64,000 bases of DNA from Rhodospirillales bacterium (GTDB taxonomy: Bacteria > Pseudomonadota > Alphaproteobacteria > ATCC43930 > CGMCC-115725): contig CANJCB010000006.1 in NCBI GenBank assembly GCA_947473305.1, forward strand, positions 78,966 through 142,965, given 5' to 3'. Below the pieces are notes generated by a model, which was not told the origin of the DNA, ran no database searches, and saw only the letters and a program-made list of their open reading frames with translations. The position numbers and the translations under genes are program-made. This document shows, piece after piece, positions 25,583 to 34,177 of the stretch. The stretch's first letter is position 1. Each line of letters begins with the position of its first letter.

Positions 25583-26737
25583 GTGCAATTGCGCATGGAC
25601 GGCATTTTCGAACTGCTTGATACAAAGGCTACCGGTCCAGGCGCTAAGATCGCGCGGCTTATCCATCAGGTCGGGATCGCGCTCGGCGTCGCGGCCATGG
25701 TGCTGGCGACCGAGCCTTCGATAGAGGCTCATGCGGGCCGCCTGATCGATGGGGTTTTCTGGACCGTCGCCGTCCTCTTCGCCGTGGAATATATCATGCG
25801 GCTCGCCATAGCGCCTTGGGCCCATTGGGCGCACCGGGGCGAGAGCTGGCTCGCGCGATGGCATTTCGCCAAGTCATTCTTCGGCTTGATCGATTTCGCC
25901 GGCACTTGGCCGCTGATCGCCCTGGCCGCCGGCATGAATCCCGATCCAGCCCGGCTTTTCGGCGCACTCTGGCTGATCAAGCTGACACCCTATGCGGAGG
26001 GGCTCGATCTGGTCGGGCGGGTCCTCAAGACGGCGCGGGGACCTCTCCTCAGTCTCTTCCTCGGCTTTCTGATGGTGCTCCTCACGGCCGCAACCCTGGC
26101 CTATGTGCTGGAGGGAGAGGGGCAGCCTCAGGGCTTCGGTTCCATTCCGCTGGCGCTTTGGTGGGGCATCGTGACCCTGACCACCGTGGGCTATGGCGAC
26201 GTGGTTCCGCAAACGGCGGCGGGCCGGATCCTGGCTGGTATGGTGATGGTGAGCGGCATCGGCGTCTTCGCCCTCTGGGCCGGCATCCTGGCGACCACCT
26301 TCTCGGACGAGATGCGGCGCCGCGCCTTTCTCAGGACCTGGGACCTTGTCGCCCGCGTACCCTATTTCAACGGGCTGGGAGCGGGGATCATCGCCGATGT
26401 GGCCCGCCTTCTGAAAGTCTGGGATGTCGCGGCCGGGACGACGGTCATGCGGCGTGGCCAGCCGGGCGACTGCATGTATTTCATCGGATCGGGCGAGATA
26501 TCGGTGAAGATCCAGCCCGAGCCGTTTCGACTGAAAGAGGGGGCCTTCTTCGGCGAGATCGCGCTTATCACCGGAGAACCGCGATCGGCGACCGCCGTCG
26601 CGGAAACCGACTGCCAACTGCTGGCGCTCGATATCGCCGATTTCCGCGAACTCGCGGCCCGGCATCCCGACCTCACCGCGGTGATCGATCAGGAGGCCAA
26701 GCGCCGCCAGGCCCAGTTCCAAAGCAGCGACGACTAG
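25583..26737 (+). CDS. Cyclic-nucleotide-gated potassium channel (MloK1-like)
   Basis: A 384-residue six-helix potassium channel with a C-terminal cyclic-nucleotide-binding domain. The selectivity filter is TVGYGD at residues 201-206. S1-S4 occupy roughly 25-150, with few charges in S4 ('LIKLTPYAEGLDLVGRVLK'), as in non-voltage-gated MloK1. The ligand domain, about 262-380, has 'FFGEIALITGEPRSA', in which E325 and R334 would hold the ribose and phosphate of cAMP/cGMP. The start used is GTG 25583; an ATG 12 nt later is equally possible. It would let potassium flux follow a second-messenger signal. The stop overlaps the convergent MATE gene. Confidence 0.92.
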   Translation: MQLRMDGIFELLDTKATGPGAKIARLIHQVGIALGVAAMVLATEPSIEAHAGRLIDGVFWTVAVLFAVEYIMRLAIAPWAHWAHRGESWLARWHFAKSFFGLIDFAGTWPLIALAAGMNPDPARLFGALWLIKLTPYAEGLDLVGRVLKTARGPLLSLFLGFLMVLLTAATLAYVLEGEGQPQGFGSIPLALWWGIVTLTTVGYGDVVPQTAAGRILAGMVMVSGIGVFALWAGILATTFSDEMRRRAFLRTWDLVARVPYFNGLGAGIIADVARLLKVWDVAAGTTVMRRGQPGDCMYFIGSGEISVKIQPEPFRLKEGAFFGEIALITGEPRSATAVAETDCQLLALDIADFRELAARHPDLTAVIDQEAKRRQAQFQSSDD

Positions 26738-28044
26738 GCGAGCCCTCGGCTGAGGCGCGGCAAGAAGGCCGCCAGGAAGATCCCCCGCGCGGCCATGAGG
26801 ACCAGCAGCGCCATCCATAGCCCGTGATTGCCGAAAGGACCTCGCAGGAGGAAAAGCGCCGCGAGAAAAGCCATGACGGCCAGCACCATGGAATTCCGCA
26901 ATTCCCGGGTTCTCGTCGCGCCGATGAAGATCCCGTCGAGGAGATAGCTCCAGACCGAAATGACGGGCGAAATCGCCGCCCAGGGCAGATAAAGAGCCGC
27001 CGTCGACCGGACATCCGGGATACCGCTCAGAGCGGCGATCAGGAGATCCCCGGCAAGGAAATAGGCAAGGCTGAAGAAACTGGCCATCACGAAAGACCAC
27101 AGCAACGATACCCGGACCGAGATCCAGAAGCCGGTCCGGTCGCGCGCCCCGATGGAGGTGCCGACCAAGGCCTCCGTGGCATGAGCCAAACCGTCGAGTC
27201 CAAAGGCCATGAGCGTCTGGAAATAAAGCAGGACGGCATTGGCGGCGAGTACGGTGTCGCCCATTTCGGCGCCTTGGCGGGCGAAGAACGCGAAGGCGAA
27301 GACGAGGCAGAGGGTGCGGAGGAATATGTCCCGGTTGACCGCGATAAGCCGGCGCATCGCCGGCCCGTCGAAAATCAGCGCAAGCCGATACCTCCCTTCG
27401 GAAGGCCGCAGAAAGCGCCAGCCGACCGCCAGCCCCGCCACCAACCCGACGACATCGGCAATCGCCGTCGCCCCGGCAGCGCCCGCGGCGTTCCAGCCGA
27501 ATCCCTGGACGAAGAGAACGGCCAGGGCCGCATTGATACCGTTGATGAGAACCTGAAGCGCCAGGGCGACGCCGGTCCGTTGCCGTCCCAAAAGCCAGCC
27601 CAGCACCACGTAGTTGCCCAGGGCTGCCGGCGCGGCCCAGATGCGGATGAGCACATAGTCGCTGGCCGCCTGCTGCACTTCCGCGCTGCCGCCCAGGAAC
27701 TGAAGCGCGGCCCAGAGCACTTGGTGCCGCAGCAGGACGATGGCGATCCCAAGACCGGCGGCGACGATCAGCGCCCGGGTCAGGATCAGCCGGATTTCGC
27801 TCTCATCGCCCGCGCCGACCGCCTGCGCGGTGAAACCCGAGGTTCCCATACGCAGAAAGCCGAAGCCCCAGAAGACGAAATTGAAGGTCTGCGCGCCCAG
27901 CGCGACGCCGCCCATGTAATAGGCGGCAGGAAGGTGCCCGACGACGGCCGTATCGACCGCGCCCAGCAAGGGCACGGTCAGGTTGGAGAGGATGATCGGA
28001 ATCGAGAGCCGCCACAGACGGCTGTGGGGTCCTGGCCCGGTCAC
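26734..28044 (-). CDS. MATE family efflux transporter (DinF-like)
   Basis: A 436-residue, twelve-helix multidrug/organic-cation antiporter. The N-terminal half starts 'RLSIPIILSNLTVPLLGAVDTAVVGHL', typical of the DinF branch. The second half contains 'VLAANAVLLYFQTLMAFGLDGLAHATEALVG', where conserved acidic residues bind sodium or protons. No regulator is adjacent. The substrate cannot be predicted. Confidence 0.92.
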   Translation of the reverse strand: MTGPGPHSRLWRLSIPIILSNLTVPLLGAVDTAVVGHLPAAYYMGGVALGAQTFNFVFWGFGFLRMGTSGFTAQAVGAGDESEIRLILTRALIVAAGLGIAIVLLRHQVLWAALQFLGGSAEVQQAASDYVLIRIWAAPAALGNYVVLGWLLGRQRTGVALALQVLINGINAALAVLFVQGFGWNAAGAAGATAIADVVGLVAGLAVGWRFLRPSEGRYRLALIFDGPAMRRLIAVNRDIFLRTLCLVFAFAFFARQGAEMGDTVLAANAVLLYFQTLMAFGLDGLAHATEALVGTSIGARDRTGFWISVRVSLLWSFVMASFFSLAYFLAGDLLIAALSGIPDVRSTAALYLPWAAISPVISVWSYLLDGIFIGATRTRELRNSMVLAVMAFLAALFLLRGPFGNHGLWMALLVLMAARGIFLAAFLPRLSRGLA

Positions 28045-28063
28045 CTCGGCGGATCTCCTTCGA

Positions 28064-28465
28064 TCAAGCGTGATCGGCTGCGGAGGTTATGACGGGGCTG
28101 CGGGAAAAAAGGGGGACACGCCGCCCGAGATTGTGCGAGATCCGCCGCACCCAGCCCGCCAGAAGGGAAAGCGGCAGGTAGAAAACGCCGTAGATGATAA
28201 GAGGCGCCAGGATGAGCAGGATTGCTTTGGCCTGTTCCTTCGCGACCAGCTTACGGCCCGTGGCGACAGCCTTAATATAGCAAATCTCAGCACTGGCCCC
28301 GACACGTTGGCCGCAACTGTCTTCCACGTAGTCGGCGAAGGAGATGACATGGCCCTCGCTGCGCATCCCATCGCGGAAATGAGGATAGATTTTCCAGCTG
28401 ATCGCCGCGATCCAGACGAGCGTCAGAACCAGAAAATAGCGTGGCACTCGGAAAGTTAAACGCAC
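28064..28465 (-). CDS. Small two-helix membrane protein, unknown
   Basis: A 133-residue protein with one membrane segment at the N-terminus ('YFLVLTLVWIAAISW') and a second near 80-105 ('AILLILAPLIIYGVFYLPLSLLAGW'). Between them lies a roughly 50-residue periplasmic loop with two cysteines (DSCGQ and EICYI) that could form a disulfide. The C-terminus is short and basic. It follows the MATE gene's promoter side on the same strand, 19 nt upstream, and could be in the same transcript. I do not recognise the family. Confidence 0.65.
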   Translation of the reverse strand: MRLTFRVPRYFLVLTLVWIAAISWKIYPHFRDGMRSEGHVISFADYVEDSCGQRVGASAEICYIKAVATGRKLVAKEQAKAILLILAPLIIYGVFYLPLSLLAGWVRRISHNLGRRVPLFSRSPVITSAADHA

Positions 28466-28557
28466 GGGCCAGCCTGTCGAAAATGTTTTTAAAAAATATC
28501 GAGCGTCCGAGATATTTTACGAATCGGGCTATTTGTCAACTGTCGGTAGGCCCGCGC

Positions 28558-28589
28558 GCTCCCGATCACCGTTCAGGCTGATCGGGAGC
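28558..28589 (-). terminator. 11-bp perfect inverted repeat after the small lipoprotein gene
   Basis: Arms gctcccgatca and tgatcgggagc with a 10-nt loop, starting 12 nt beyond the stop codon of the minus-strand lipoprotein gene. It probably forms its transcript end. There is no T tract on the minus strand after the stem, so termination efficiency is uncertain. Confidence 0.6.
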
Positions 28590-28600
28590 CGCCATCTGGT

Positions 28601-28717
28601 TTAATAATAGTGCCAGTAATGCCTATGATGATAACCGGGCTCGTAAACAACACAGCCGCCCAGCAGAGAAGCGGTCGTCACGAGCGCCGCCAGAGTGAGC
28701 AAAACTTTGCGTTTCAT
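28601..28717 (-). CDS. 38-residue predicted lipoprotein, His/Tyr-rich tail
   Basis: A very short gene visible only on close reading. It starts MKRKVLLTLAALVTTA, continues with the lipobox LLGGC (Cys 22) and ends in a 16-residue mature tail rich in His and Tyr (four His, five Tyr). The ATG at 28717 has GGAGA 6 nt upstream. The signal peptide has the right n-, h- and c-regions for signal peptidase II. After processing only a 17-residue lipidated peptide would remain, perhaps an envelope anchor, metal-binding peptide or stress-response lipoprotein. A perfect hairpin follows the stop. The rest of the 28466-28862 gap holds AT-rich sequence and no other gene. Confidence 0.7.
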   Translation of the reverse strand: MKRKVLLTLAALVTTASLLGGCVVYEPGYHHRHYWHYY

Positions 28718-28862
28718 CTTATGTCTCCATGCCGCGCTTCATGCGCTCATGCATGATATAAGGGCCAAAAAGCCGATTCGTGCCTGAAGATGACGGAACT
28801 TTAATGTTGGAACAGAGTCGGCGTCTCAACCGTTGTCGCGCTCCCTTCGCGAATAATCTGCG

Positions 28863-29474
28863 GTGCTGACGGCCCGTCATTTCCGTTTCGGGGTGAAGCC
28901 CGCCGTCTTCGTTTGTGCGTCGGTGCCGATCCTCCTGCTCGCCTATGACGCGCTCTGGACGCCCCTACGGGCGAACCCTTATCCGACGCTTGTGCGCGAA
29001 ACAGGCTATTGGTCCCTGCGGTTTCTCATCCTCTGCCTGGCCGTGACTCCGCTGCGCGTCTGGAGCGGCTGGGCGGCGCTCGTCCGGTTGCGCCGGATGC
29101 TGGGCCTCTTCGCGGCCTTTTATGCCGGCGCCCATTTCGGGGTCTGGGCCATGGACTACGGCTTCGATTGGCCGTTCATCGTCGGTGAGATCGCCGCCCG
29201 GACATATCTCTGGATCGGATTCATCGGCACCGCGTTTCTGCTGCTCCTGGCCCTGACCTCCGTGAAGCCGGCGCTTCGCGCGCTCGGCGGCCAGGCCTGG
29301 CAGCGGCTTCACCGGCTGGTCTATCCGGCGGCGATCCTGGCCTGGCTGCATTATTGGCTGGCGGGGCGTCTGTCGGCGGCGGAACTGCCGCTCGATAGTT
29401 TCCTGCTGCTGGTGCTGCTGGGATGGCGCCTCTGGCGGTCGGGCGCGAAGCCCGCTCAAAGCCGCCACAGTTGA
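28863..29474 (+). CDS. msrQ: Protein-methionine-sulfoxide reductase haem-binding subunit MsrQ
   Basis: A 203-residue haem b membrane protein with about six helices. Typical MsrQ segments are 'TGYWSLRFLILCLAVTPLR', 'RRMLGLFAAFYAGAHF' and 'WQRLHRLVYPAAILAWLHYW', whose histidines would ligate haem. It passes electrons from the quinone pool or cytosolic flavin to the periplasmic molybdoenzyme MsrP, which repairs oxidised methionine in envelope proteins. msrP, usually adjacent, is not in this neighbourhood. The start is GTG 28863. Confidence 0.9.
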   Translation: MLTARHFRFGVKPAVFVCASVPILLLAYDALWTPLRANPYPTLVRETGYWSLRFLILCLAVTPLRVWSGWAALVRLRRMLGLFAAFYAGAHFGVWAMDYGFDWPFIVGEIAARTYLWIGFIGTAFLLLLALTSVKPALRALGGQAWQRLHRLVYPAAILAWLHYWLAGRLSAAELPLDSFLLLVLLGWRLWRSGAKPAQSRHS

Positions 29475-29507
29475 TTTGAGGCCTCTCGATAAGCTAGACC
29501 CATCCCC

Positions 29508-31094
29508 ATGGAATCCCTCGCCGCCGAAATCGCCAGACGGCGCACCTTCGCGATCATCGCCCATCCCGACGCGGGCAAGACCACCCTGACCGAGAAGCTT
29601 CTGTTGTTCGGAGGGGCGATCCAGCTCGCGGGCGAGGTGAAGGCTAAGGGTGAACGACGACGCGCGCGGTCGGACTGGATGGAGGTGGAGCGCGAGCGCG
29701 GCATCTCTGTGAGCTCCGCGGTCATGACTTTCGAGCATGACGGGCTCATCTTCAATCTGCTCGACACGCCGGGCCACCAGGATTTCTCCGAAGATACCTA
29801 TCGCACGCTGACCGCCGTCGACAGCGCGGTCATGGTGCTGGACGCCGCCAAGGGCATCGAGGAGCAGACCTTGAAGCTCTTCGAGGTCTGCCGGTTGCGC
29901 GACGTGCCCATCGTCACTTTCGTCAACAAGATGGACCGCGAGGCGCAGGACCCTTTCAATCTCCTGGACGAGATCGAGCGGACGCTGGCGCTCGATGTAA
30001 CGCCCGCGAGCTGGCCCATTGGCATGGGGCGGGATTTCCTCGGCACCTATAATCTCTTGGCCGATACGCTCCTGCTTTTCGACCGTGACGCGAGTAATCG
30101 GCAGACCGAGCCTGTCAAGCTGGAGGGCCTCGATGATCCGAAGATGGCGGATTATCTGCCCGAAGCTGCGATCAGGCGCCTGCGCGATGAGGTCGAGATG
30201 GCGCGCGGGCTTTGCAAGCCCTTCGATGGGGGGAGCTATCGCGAGGGACACCTGACACCGGTCTTTTTCGGTTCCGCGATCAATAACTTCGGCGTGCGGG
30301 AGTTGCTCCAGGGGATCGCGGAGATGGCCCCTCCGCCCCGGCCCCAGCCCGCCGATCCCAAGCCTATAGAGCCCGCCGATCCCAAGGTCACAGGGTTCGT
30401 CTTCAAGGTGCAGGCGAATATCGATCCCCAGCACCGCGACCGGATCGCTTTCCTGCGGCTCTGCTCGGGCCGTTTCAAGCGCGGCATGAAGCTGAAGCAC
30501 GGCCGGACCGGCCGGATGATGGCCATTCAGAATCCGGTCTTCTTCCTGGCCCGTGACCGCAACCTCGCCGAGGAGGCCTGGCCGGGCGACATCCTGGGCA
30601 TCCCGAACCACGGCACGCTCAGGATCGGCGACACGCTGACCGAGGGCGAGGCGATCAAGGTCACCGGCATTCCGAATTTCGCGCCGGAAATCCTGCGGCG
30701 GGTCCGGCTCGACGATCCGATGAAGTCGAAGCATCTGCGCCGCGCGCTGGAGCAGCTTGCCGAGGAGGGCGTCACCCGGATCTTCAAGCCCTATCTGGGG
30801 GCCGACTGGATCGTCGGCGTGGTGGGCGCGCTGCAATTGGAAGTGCTCGCCGCCCGTATCAAGACCGAATACGAGCTGGGCGTTCGCTTCGAGCCCGCCC
30901 CCTATGAGACGGCGCGCTGGGTCACCTCGGAGGATCCGCTGGAATTGAAGCGCTTCGTCGACACGGTGCGTTCGAGCCTCGCGGAAGACCACGACGGGGC
31001 TCCGGTCTTTCTGGCGCGCAACCGCTGGGACCTCGACACCACCACGCGGGAATGGCCGAAGCTGCGCTTCAACGCGACCCGGGAGCAGGCGTGA
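29508..31094 (+). CDS. prfC: Peptide chain release factor 3
   Basis: A 528-residue translational GTPase of full RF3 length. G1 is 'AHPDAGKTT', G3 'DTPGHQDF' and G4 'NKMD'. The N-terminal 'RRTFAIIAHPDAGKTTLTEK' and the C-terminal 'RWDLDTTTREWPKLRF' are characteristic. It recycles RF1/RF2 from the ribosome after termination. No Shine-Dalgarno sequence is obvious before the ATG. Its stop overlaps by 4 nt the GTG of a broken LLM monooxygenase gene. Confidence 0.95.
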   Translation: MESLAAEIARRRTFAIIAHPDAGKTTLTEKLLLFGGAIQLAGEVKAKGERRRARSDWMEVERERGISVSSAVMTFEHDGLIFNLLDTPGHQDFSEDTYRTLTAVDSAVMVLDAAKGIEEQTLKLFEVCRLRDVPIVTFVNKMDREAQDPFNLLDEIERTLALDVTPASWPIGMGRDFLGTYNLLADTLLLFDRDASNRQTEPVKLEGLDDPKMADYLPEAAIRRLRDEVEMARGLCKPFDGGSYREGHLTPVFFGSAINNFGVRELLQGIAEMAPPPRPQPADPKPIEPADPKVTGFVFKVQANIDPQHRDRIAFLRLCSGRFKRGMKLKHGRTGRMMAIQNPVFFLARDRNLAEEAWPGDILGIPNHGTLRIGDTLTEGEAIKVTGIPNFAPEILRRVRLDDPMKSKHLRRALEQLAEEGVTRIFKPYLGADWIVGVVGALQLEVLAARIKTEYELGVRFEPAPYETARWVTSEDPLELKRFVDTVRSSLAEDHDGAPVFLARNRWDLDTTTREWPKLRFNATREQA

Positions 31095-31260
31095 GCGATC
31101 TTATCCTCAGCGTTCTCGACCAGTCGCCGATCCGCCAGGGGGGCACACGCCGGCCCTGGCGATCAACGAGACGCGGGATCTCCGCGCCTGACGGACGGGC
31201 TTGGGCTTCACCGCTATTTGGGTGGCCGGGCATCATTCCTCCAGCCTTCAGGCCCGCGCG
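31091..31260 (+). pseudogene. N-terminal wreck of an LLM flavin-dependent oxidoreductase
   Basis: A GTG overlapping the prfC stop opens a frame reading 'LILSVLDQSPIRQGG', the usual N-terminus of MsnO8-type luciferase-like monooxygenases. After a frameshift, 'HTPALAINETRDL' resembles the following helix. A third frame gives 'DGLGLHRY' and a fourth 'IWVAGHHSSSLQA', the counterpart of the family's YWVAEHHNSPS motif. The gene therefore degraded by at least three frame changes and one stop. It is cut off where pssA ends on the other strand, leaving about 55 of some 330 codons. The ATGA-type overlap with prfC suggests it was once translated as the next gene of that operon. Confidence 0.78.
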
Positions 31261-32063
31261 CCCTCGTCCTGAGCGGCGGTCTCCGCCGCCTGCTGGCGCA
31301 GAGCGTGGGCGCGGAGCTTCTGGTAGGAGCGGATGCTGAAGGGGATGGTCAGCAAATAGGCGATGGCGATGCCCGCCATGGTGCCCCAGGGCTCGGTGGT
31401 GAGAAGCGCCGCCAAGACACCGACCAGCACCAGGACCGGCAAGGCGTAATGGGCGGGCACGCGCGAGCGTTTGAACGAATAGGTCGGGACCCGGCTGACC
31501 ATGAGCGCCGCCACCGACAGGATCACCACGGCGTTGAGATAGGGGGAGCGGAATAAGGTCCCGCCCCATTCCAGCGTCGCATAGATCGGCATCAGCACAA
31601 GGCCCGCAGCGGCGGGTGAGGGGATGCCGGTGAAGAAGCTATAGGCGTAGGGCGGCAGCTCCGCCCCGAGCTGGGTGTTGAAGCGCGCCAGCCGTAGCGC
31701 GCAGCAGACCCCGTAGAGCAAGACAACGACCCAGCCGAAGGCCTGGAGCTGGGACATCGTCCAGATATAGAGAATGATCGCGGGCGCGACGCCGAAACAG
31801 ATGAAATCCGATAAGGAATCGAGCTGCGCGCCCAGGCTCGATGTGGTCTTCAGAAGCCGGGCCACCCGCCCGTCGAGCCCGTCCAATATGGCGGCCACCA
31901 GGATCGCCAGCACCGCCGACATGAAGCGCCCGTTGATGGCGAAGCGGATCGCGGTCATGCCCGCGCAAAGCGCCAGGAGCGTCAGGATATTGGGGATCAT
32001 CCGGGTGAGCGACAGGCTTCCCAGGTGACGTACCCGCGCCCGAACGCGCCTCGGCCGCATCAT
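31248..32063 (-). CDS. pssA: CDP-diacylglycerol--serine O-phosphatidyltransferase
   Basis: A 271-residue integral membrane enzyme with the CDP-alcohol phosphatidyltransferase motif D64-G-x2-A-R-x8-G-x3-D82-x3-D86 ('DGRVARLLKTTSSLGAQLDS' region). Several hydrophobic helices follow, with a charged Gln/Ala-rich C-terminus. It makes phosphatidylserine, the precursor of phosphatidylethanolamine. It lies 1 nt downstream of psd, and the two form an operon. Confidence 0.95.
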   Translation of the reverse strand: MMRPRRVRARVRHLGSLSLTRMIPNILTLLALCAGMTAIRFAINGRFMSAVLAILVAAILDGLDGRVARLLKTTSSLGAQLDSLSDFICFGVAPAIILYIWTMSQLQAFGWVVVLLYGVCCALRLARFNTQLGAELPPYAYSFFTGIPSPAAAGLVLMPIYATLEWGGTLFRSPYLNAVVILSVAALMVSRVPTYSFKRSRVPAHYALPVLVLVGVLAALLTTEPWGTMAGIAIAYLLTIPFSIRSYQKLRAHALRQQAAETAAQDEGARA

Positions 32064-32064
32064 T

Positions 32065-32751
32065 TCAATGCACCACGCCCTGGCGCTGGGGCTCGTCGGT
32101 CAGGGCATCGGCGATCACCGTCTCGCCGCCGATCACGCGCTGCCCGACCAGCGCGAGCGGCGTCCAATCGGTCGGCATATAGATATCGGTCCGGCTGCCG
32201 AAGCGGATGAGGCCGAAGCGCTCGCCCGTCGCCACCTGCCGGCCCTCGTGGATGTTGCAGACGATCCGGCGCGCGACGAGGCCCGCGATCTGGATCACCG
32301 CGATATGGGGCCCGTCGTCCGTGGCAATGCGAACGGCCATGCGTTCATTGTCCTCGCTCGCCTTGTCGAGGCTCGCATTGACGAACTTGCCGGGCCGGTA
32401 ACTCAGCTTGACGACCTTGCCGCCAACCGGGATGCGGTTGATATGGACGTCGAAGACGTTGAGGAAAATGCCGATCCGCGTCATGGCCTCGGGCCCCATC
32501 TCCAATTCCGGTGGGGGCACGGCGGGGCCGATCGACACAACCAGGCCGTCGGCGGGACTGATCACCAGACCCGCCCGCGTCGGCGTGACCCGCCAGGGGT
32601 CGCGAAAGAAATAGGTGCACCAGGCGGTCGCGACGAGCCCCAGCCAGCCCAAGGGCTGCCAGACCCAGAAAAGAACCAGGGCGACGACTGCGAAGATCGC
32701 GATGAATTTCCATCCGTCCGGATGGATCGGCGTCAGGACATCTTTGAGCAA
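32065..32751 (-). CDS. psd: Phosphatidylserine decarboxylase proenzyme (short form)
   Basis: A 228-residue Psd of the short alphaproteobacterial type. An N-terminal membrane hairpin is at 15-45, and '[18 protein letters not shown]' carries the conserved histidine. The self-cleavage site lies at G185-S186 in RFGSRTD, where serine becomes the pyruvoyl group. It converts phosphatidylserine to phosphatidylethanolamine. It is the first gene of the psd-pssA operon. Confidence 0.95.
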   Translation of the reverse strand: MLKDVLTPIHPDGWKFIAIFAVVALVLFWVWQPLGWLGLVATAWCTYFFRDPWRVTPTRAGLVISPADGLVVSIGPAVPPPELEMGPEAMTRIGIFLNVFDVHINRIPVGGKVVKLSYRPGKFVNASLDKASEDNERMAVRIATDDGPHIAVIQIAGLVARRIVCNIHEGRQVATGERFGLIRFGSRTDIYMPTDWTPLALVGQRVIGGETVIADALTDEPQRQGVVH

Positions 32752-32815
32752 GGTATTATGGCTTTCCGTCCGCTAAGAGCATGGACGGCAAGGTAGCGGA
32801 AATGACAGCCCGAGC

Positions 32816-34177
32816 CTACTTCTTCCCGAAGGCGGCATTGATCCGCTTGTGGCCGTCCATCATCACACGTTCCGCCGCGGCGGGTCCTTCGGACAATTCG
32901 ACCAGCCGGGTCGAATGGCTGAGGTGCGCTTCGGCGGCCCTGCGGCCTTCGGGCGTGGCGGGCTGAGAGCCGAGTTGATCGAGGGCGGAGCGGATCTGCT
33001 TCTCGACCTCGGTGGCGATGGCCTTGAGCTTCTGCTGCACCACAGGCCCGAGGTTCATGGCGGGATCCACATCCGAAACCTGGCAGAGGGCGAGGACCCG
33101 ATCCTCTGCCTTCGCCATGTCGGAAAGATCGGGTTGCGTTCCCAATTCGTCGGCATTGAGGCCGGGCAGCGTCGCCATGACGCTTTCCATCGCGCCCTCG
33201 ACAACGACCTCCCGCACCATTTCCTGCAATTCGACCGCGATCCGGTCGACCTGCTCGGCGAGGTGCTTGCGGCTTTTGGCCAATTGCTTGGCCGAGGCGA
33301 GGGTGGCGGCCATGTGCACGGCCTGGGATGCGACGTCCGAAGCGCTTCCGGAGGTCGAGGCGCGTTCCCGCGTCCGTCCGACCTCGGCCTCGAGCTGGTT
33401 GACGGAGCGGTCCACCATCGGCCCGACGGCGGGGGTCGGCTCGAAGCTCCGCTGTTTCAGGAATTGCATCAGGAAGTCGATGGGATTGGCCATGCGCGCC
33501 GACATGACCCAGACGAGTTGCCAGGGGTCGCCCGTGCGGCCTTCGCGGATCCGCTTCATCGCCCCGATGAGGGCGCTGTAGTCCTCGTCGTCGAAGGTCA
33601 CCACGGGATTTTCTGGGAAACGCTCCTTCAGTCCAACCGCTTCTCCCGCGATCTTATAAGCTTCCGAAAGGTCGCCGACGATGGCGACGCTCTCGGGACT
33701 GCCCAAATTCTGGCTGGCGTAAGCGCTATCTTCCTTGGCGCGCGCCGCAGCCTCTCCGAGGGAGGTGGCGGCCAAGACCCAGATCCGCTCGCCGGCCTTT
33801 TTCAGCTTTTCCCACTCGGTCGAGAAGATTTCCGAGGCCTGGACATTGAGGCGCTGGAATTCGGCCTTGTCCGCGTTGTCCTGGATAAGCCTCCAGCAGA
33901 TCGCCATCAGATCGCGACCGATCCGCCCCTCTTCCGCAGCCTGAACCGCCGAATTGGTGAGCAGGTCTTCCATCGGCAAGTAGAACAGCCGCCGCAAATC
34001 CATCCGTCGAGGGGGACGGAGTTCGATCAGTCGCGATCGGGCCGCATCGAGCGCTCGCTGGGTACTGGGGTGGCCCTTGACGCGCTCCAGGAGTGAGATC
34101 GCCTTCAGGAAGCGATCGTTTGGGAGCAGCAGGATCTCCCCGGCGATGGCCTCGATCGGGTCGACCCCGCTGCTCAT
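32816..34177 (-). CDS. Uncharacterised helical protein, partner of 34174-35175
   Basis: A 453-residue, largely alpha-helical soluble protein that I do not recognise. The N-terminal third contains 'EAIAGEILLLPNDRFLKAISLLERVKG' and 'RRMDLRRLFYLPMEDLL'. Residues about 255-340 are rich in Ala, Glu and Arg and look like a coiled coil ('LAEQVDRIAVELQEMVREV'). There are no membrane segments or catalytic motifs. Its start overlaps the stop of the gene before it by 4 nt, so the two proteins are made together and probably form a complex. It is followed by the gap to psd. Confidence 0.7.
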   Translation of the reverse strand: MSSGVDPIEAIAGEILLLPNDRFLKAISLLERVKGHPSTQRALDAARSRLIELRPPRRMDLRRLFYLPMEDLLTNSAVQAAEEGRIGRDLMAICWRLIQDNADKAEFQRLNVQASEIFSTEWEKLKKAGERIWVLAATSLGEAAARAKEDSAYASQNLGSPESVAIVGDLSEAYKIAGEAVGLKERFPENPVVTFDDEDYSALIGAMKRIREGRTGDPWQLVWVMSARMANPIDFLMQFLKQRSFEPTPAVGPMVDRSVNQLEAEVGRTRERASTSGSASDVASQAVHMAATLASAKQLAKSRKHLAEQVDRIAVELQEMVREVVVEGAMESVMATLPGLNADELGTQPDLSDMAKAEDRVLALCQVSDVDPAMNLGPVVQQKLKAIATEVEKQIRSALDQLGSQPATPEGRRAAEAHLSHSTRLVELSEGPAAAERVMMDGHKRINAAFGKK

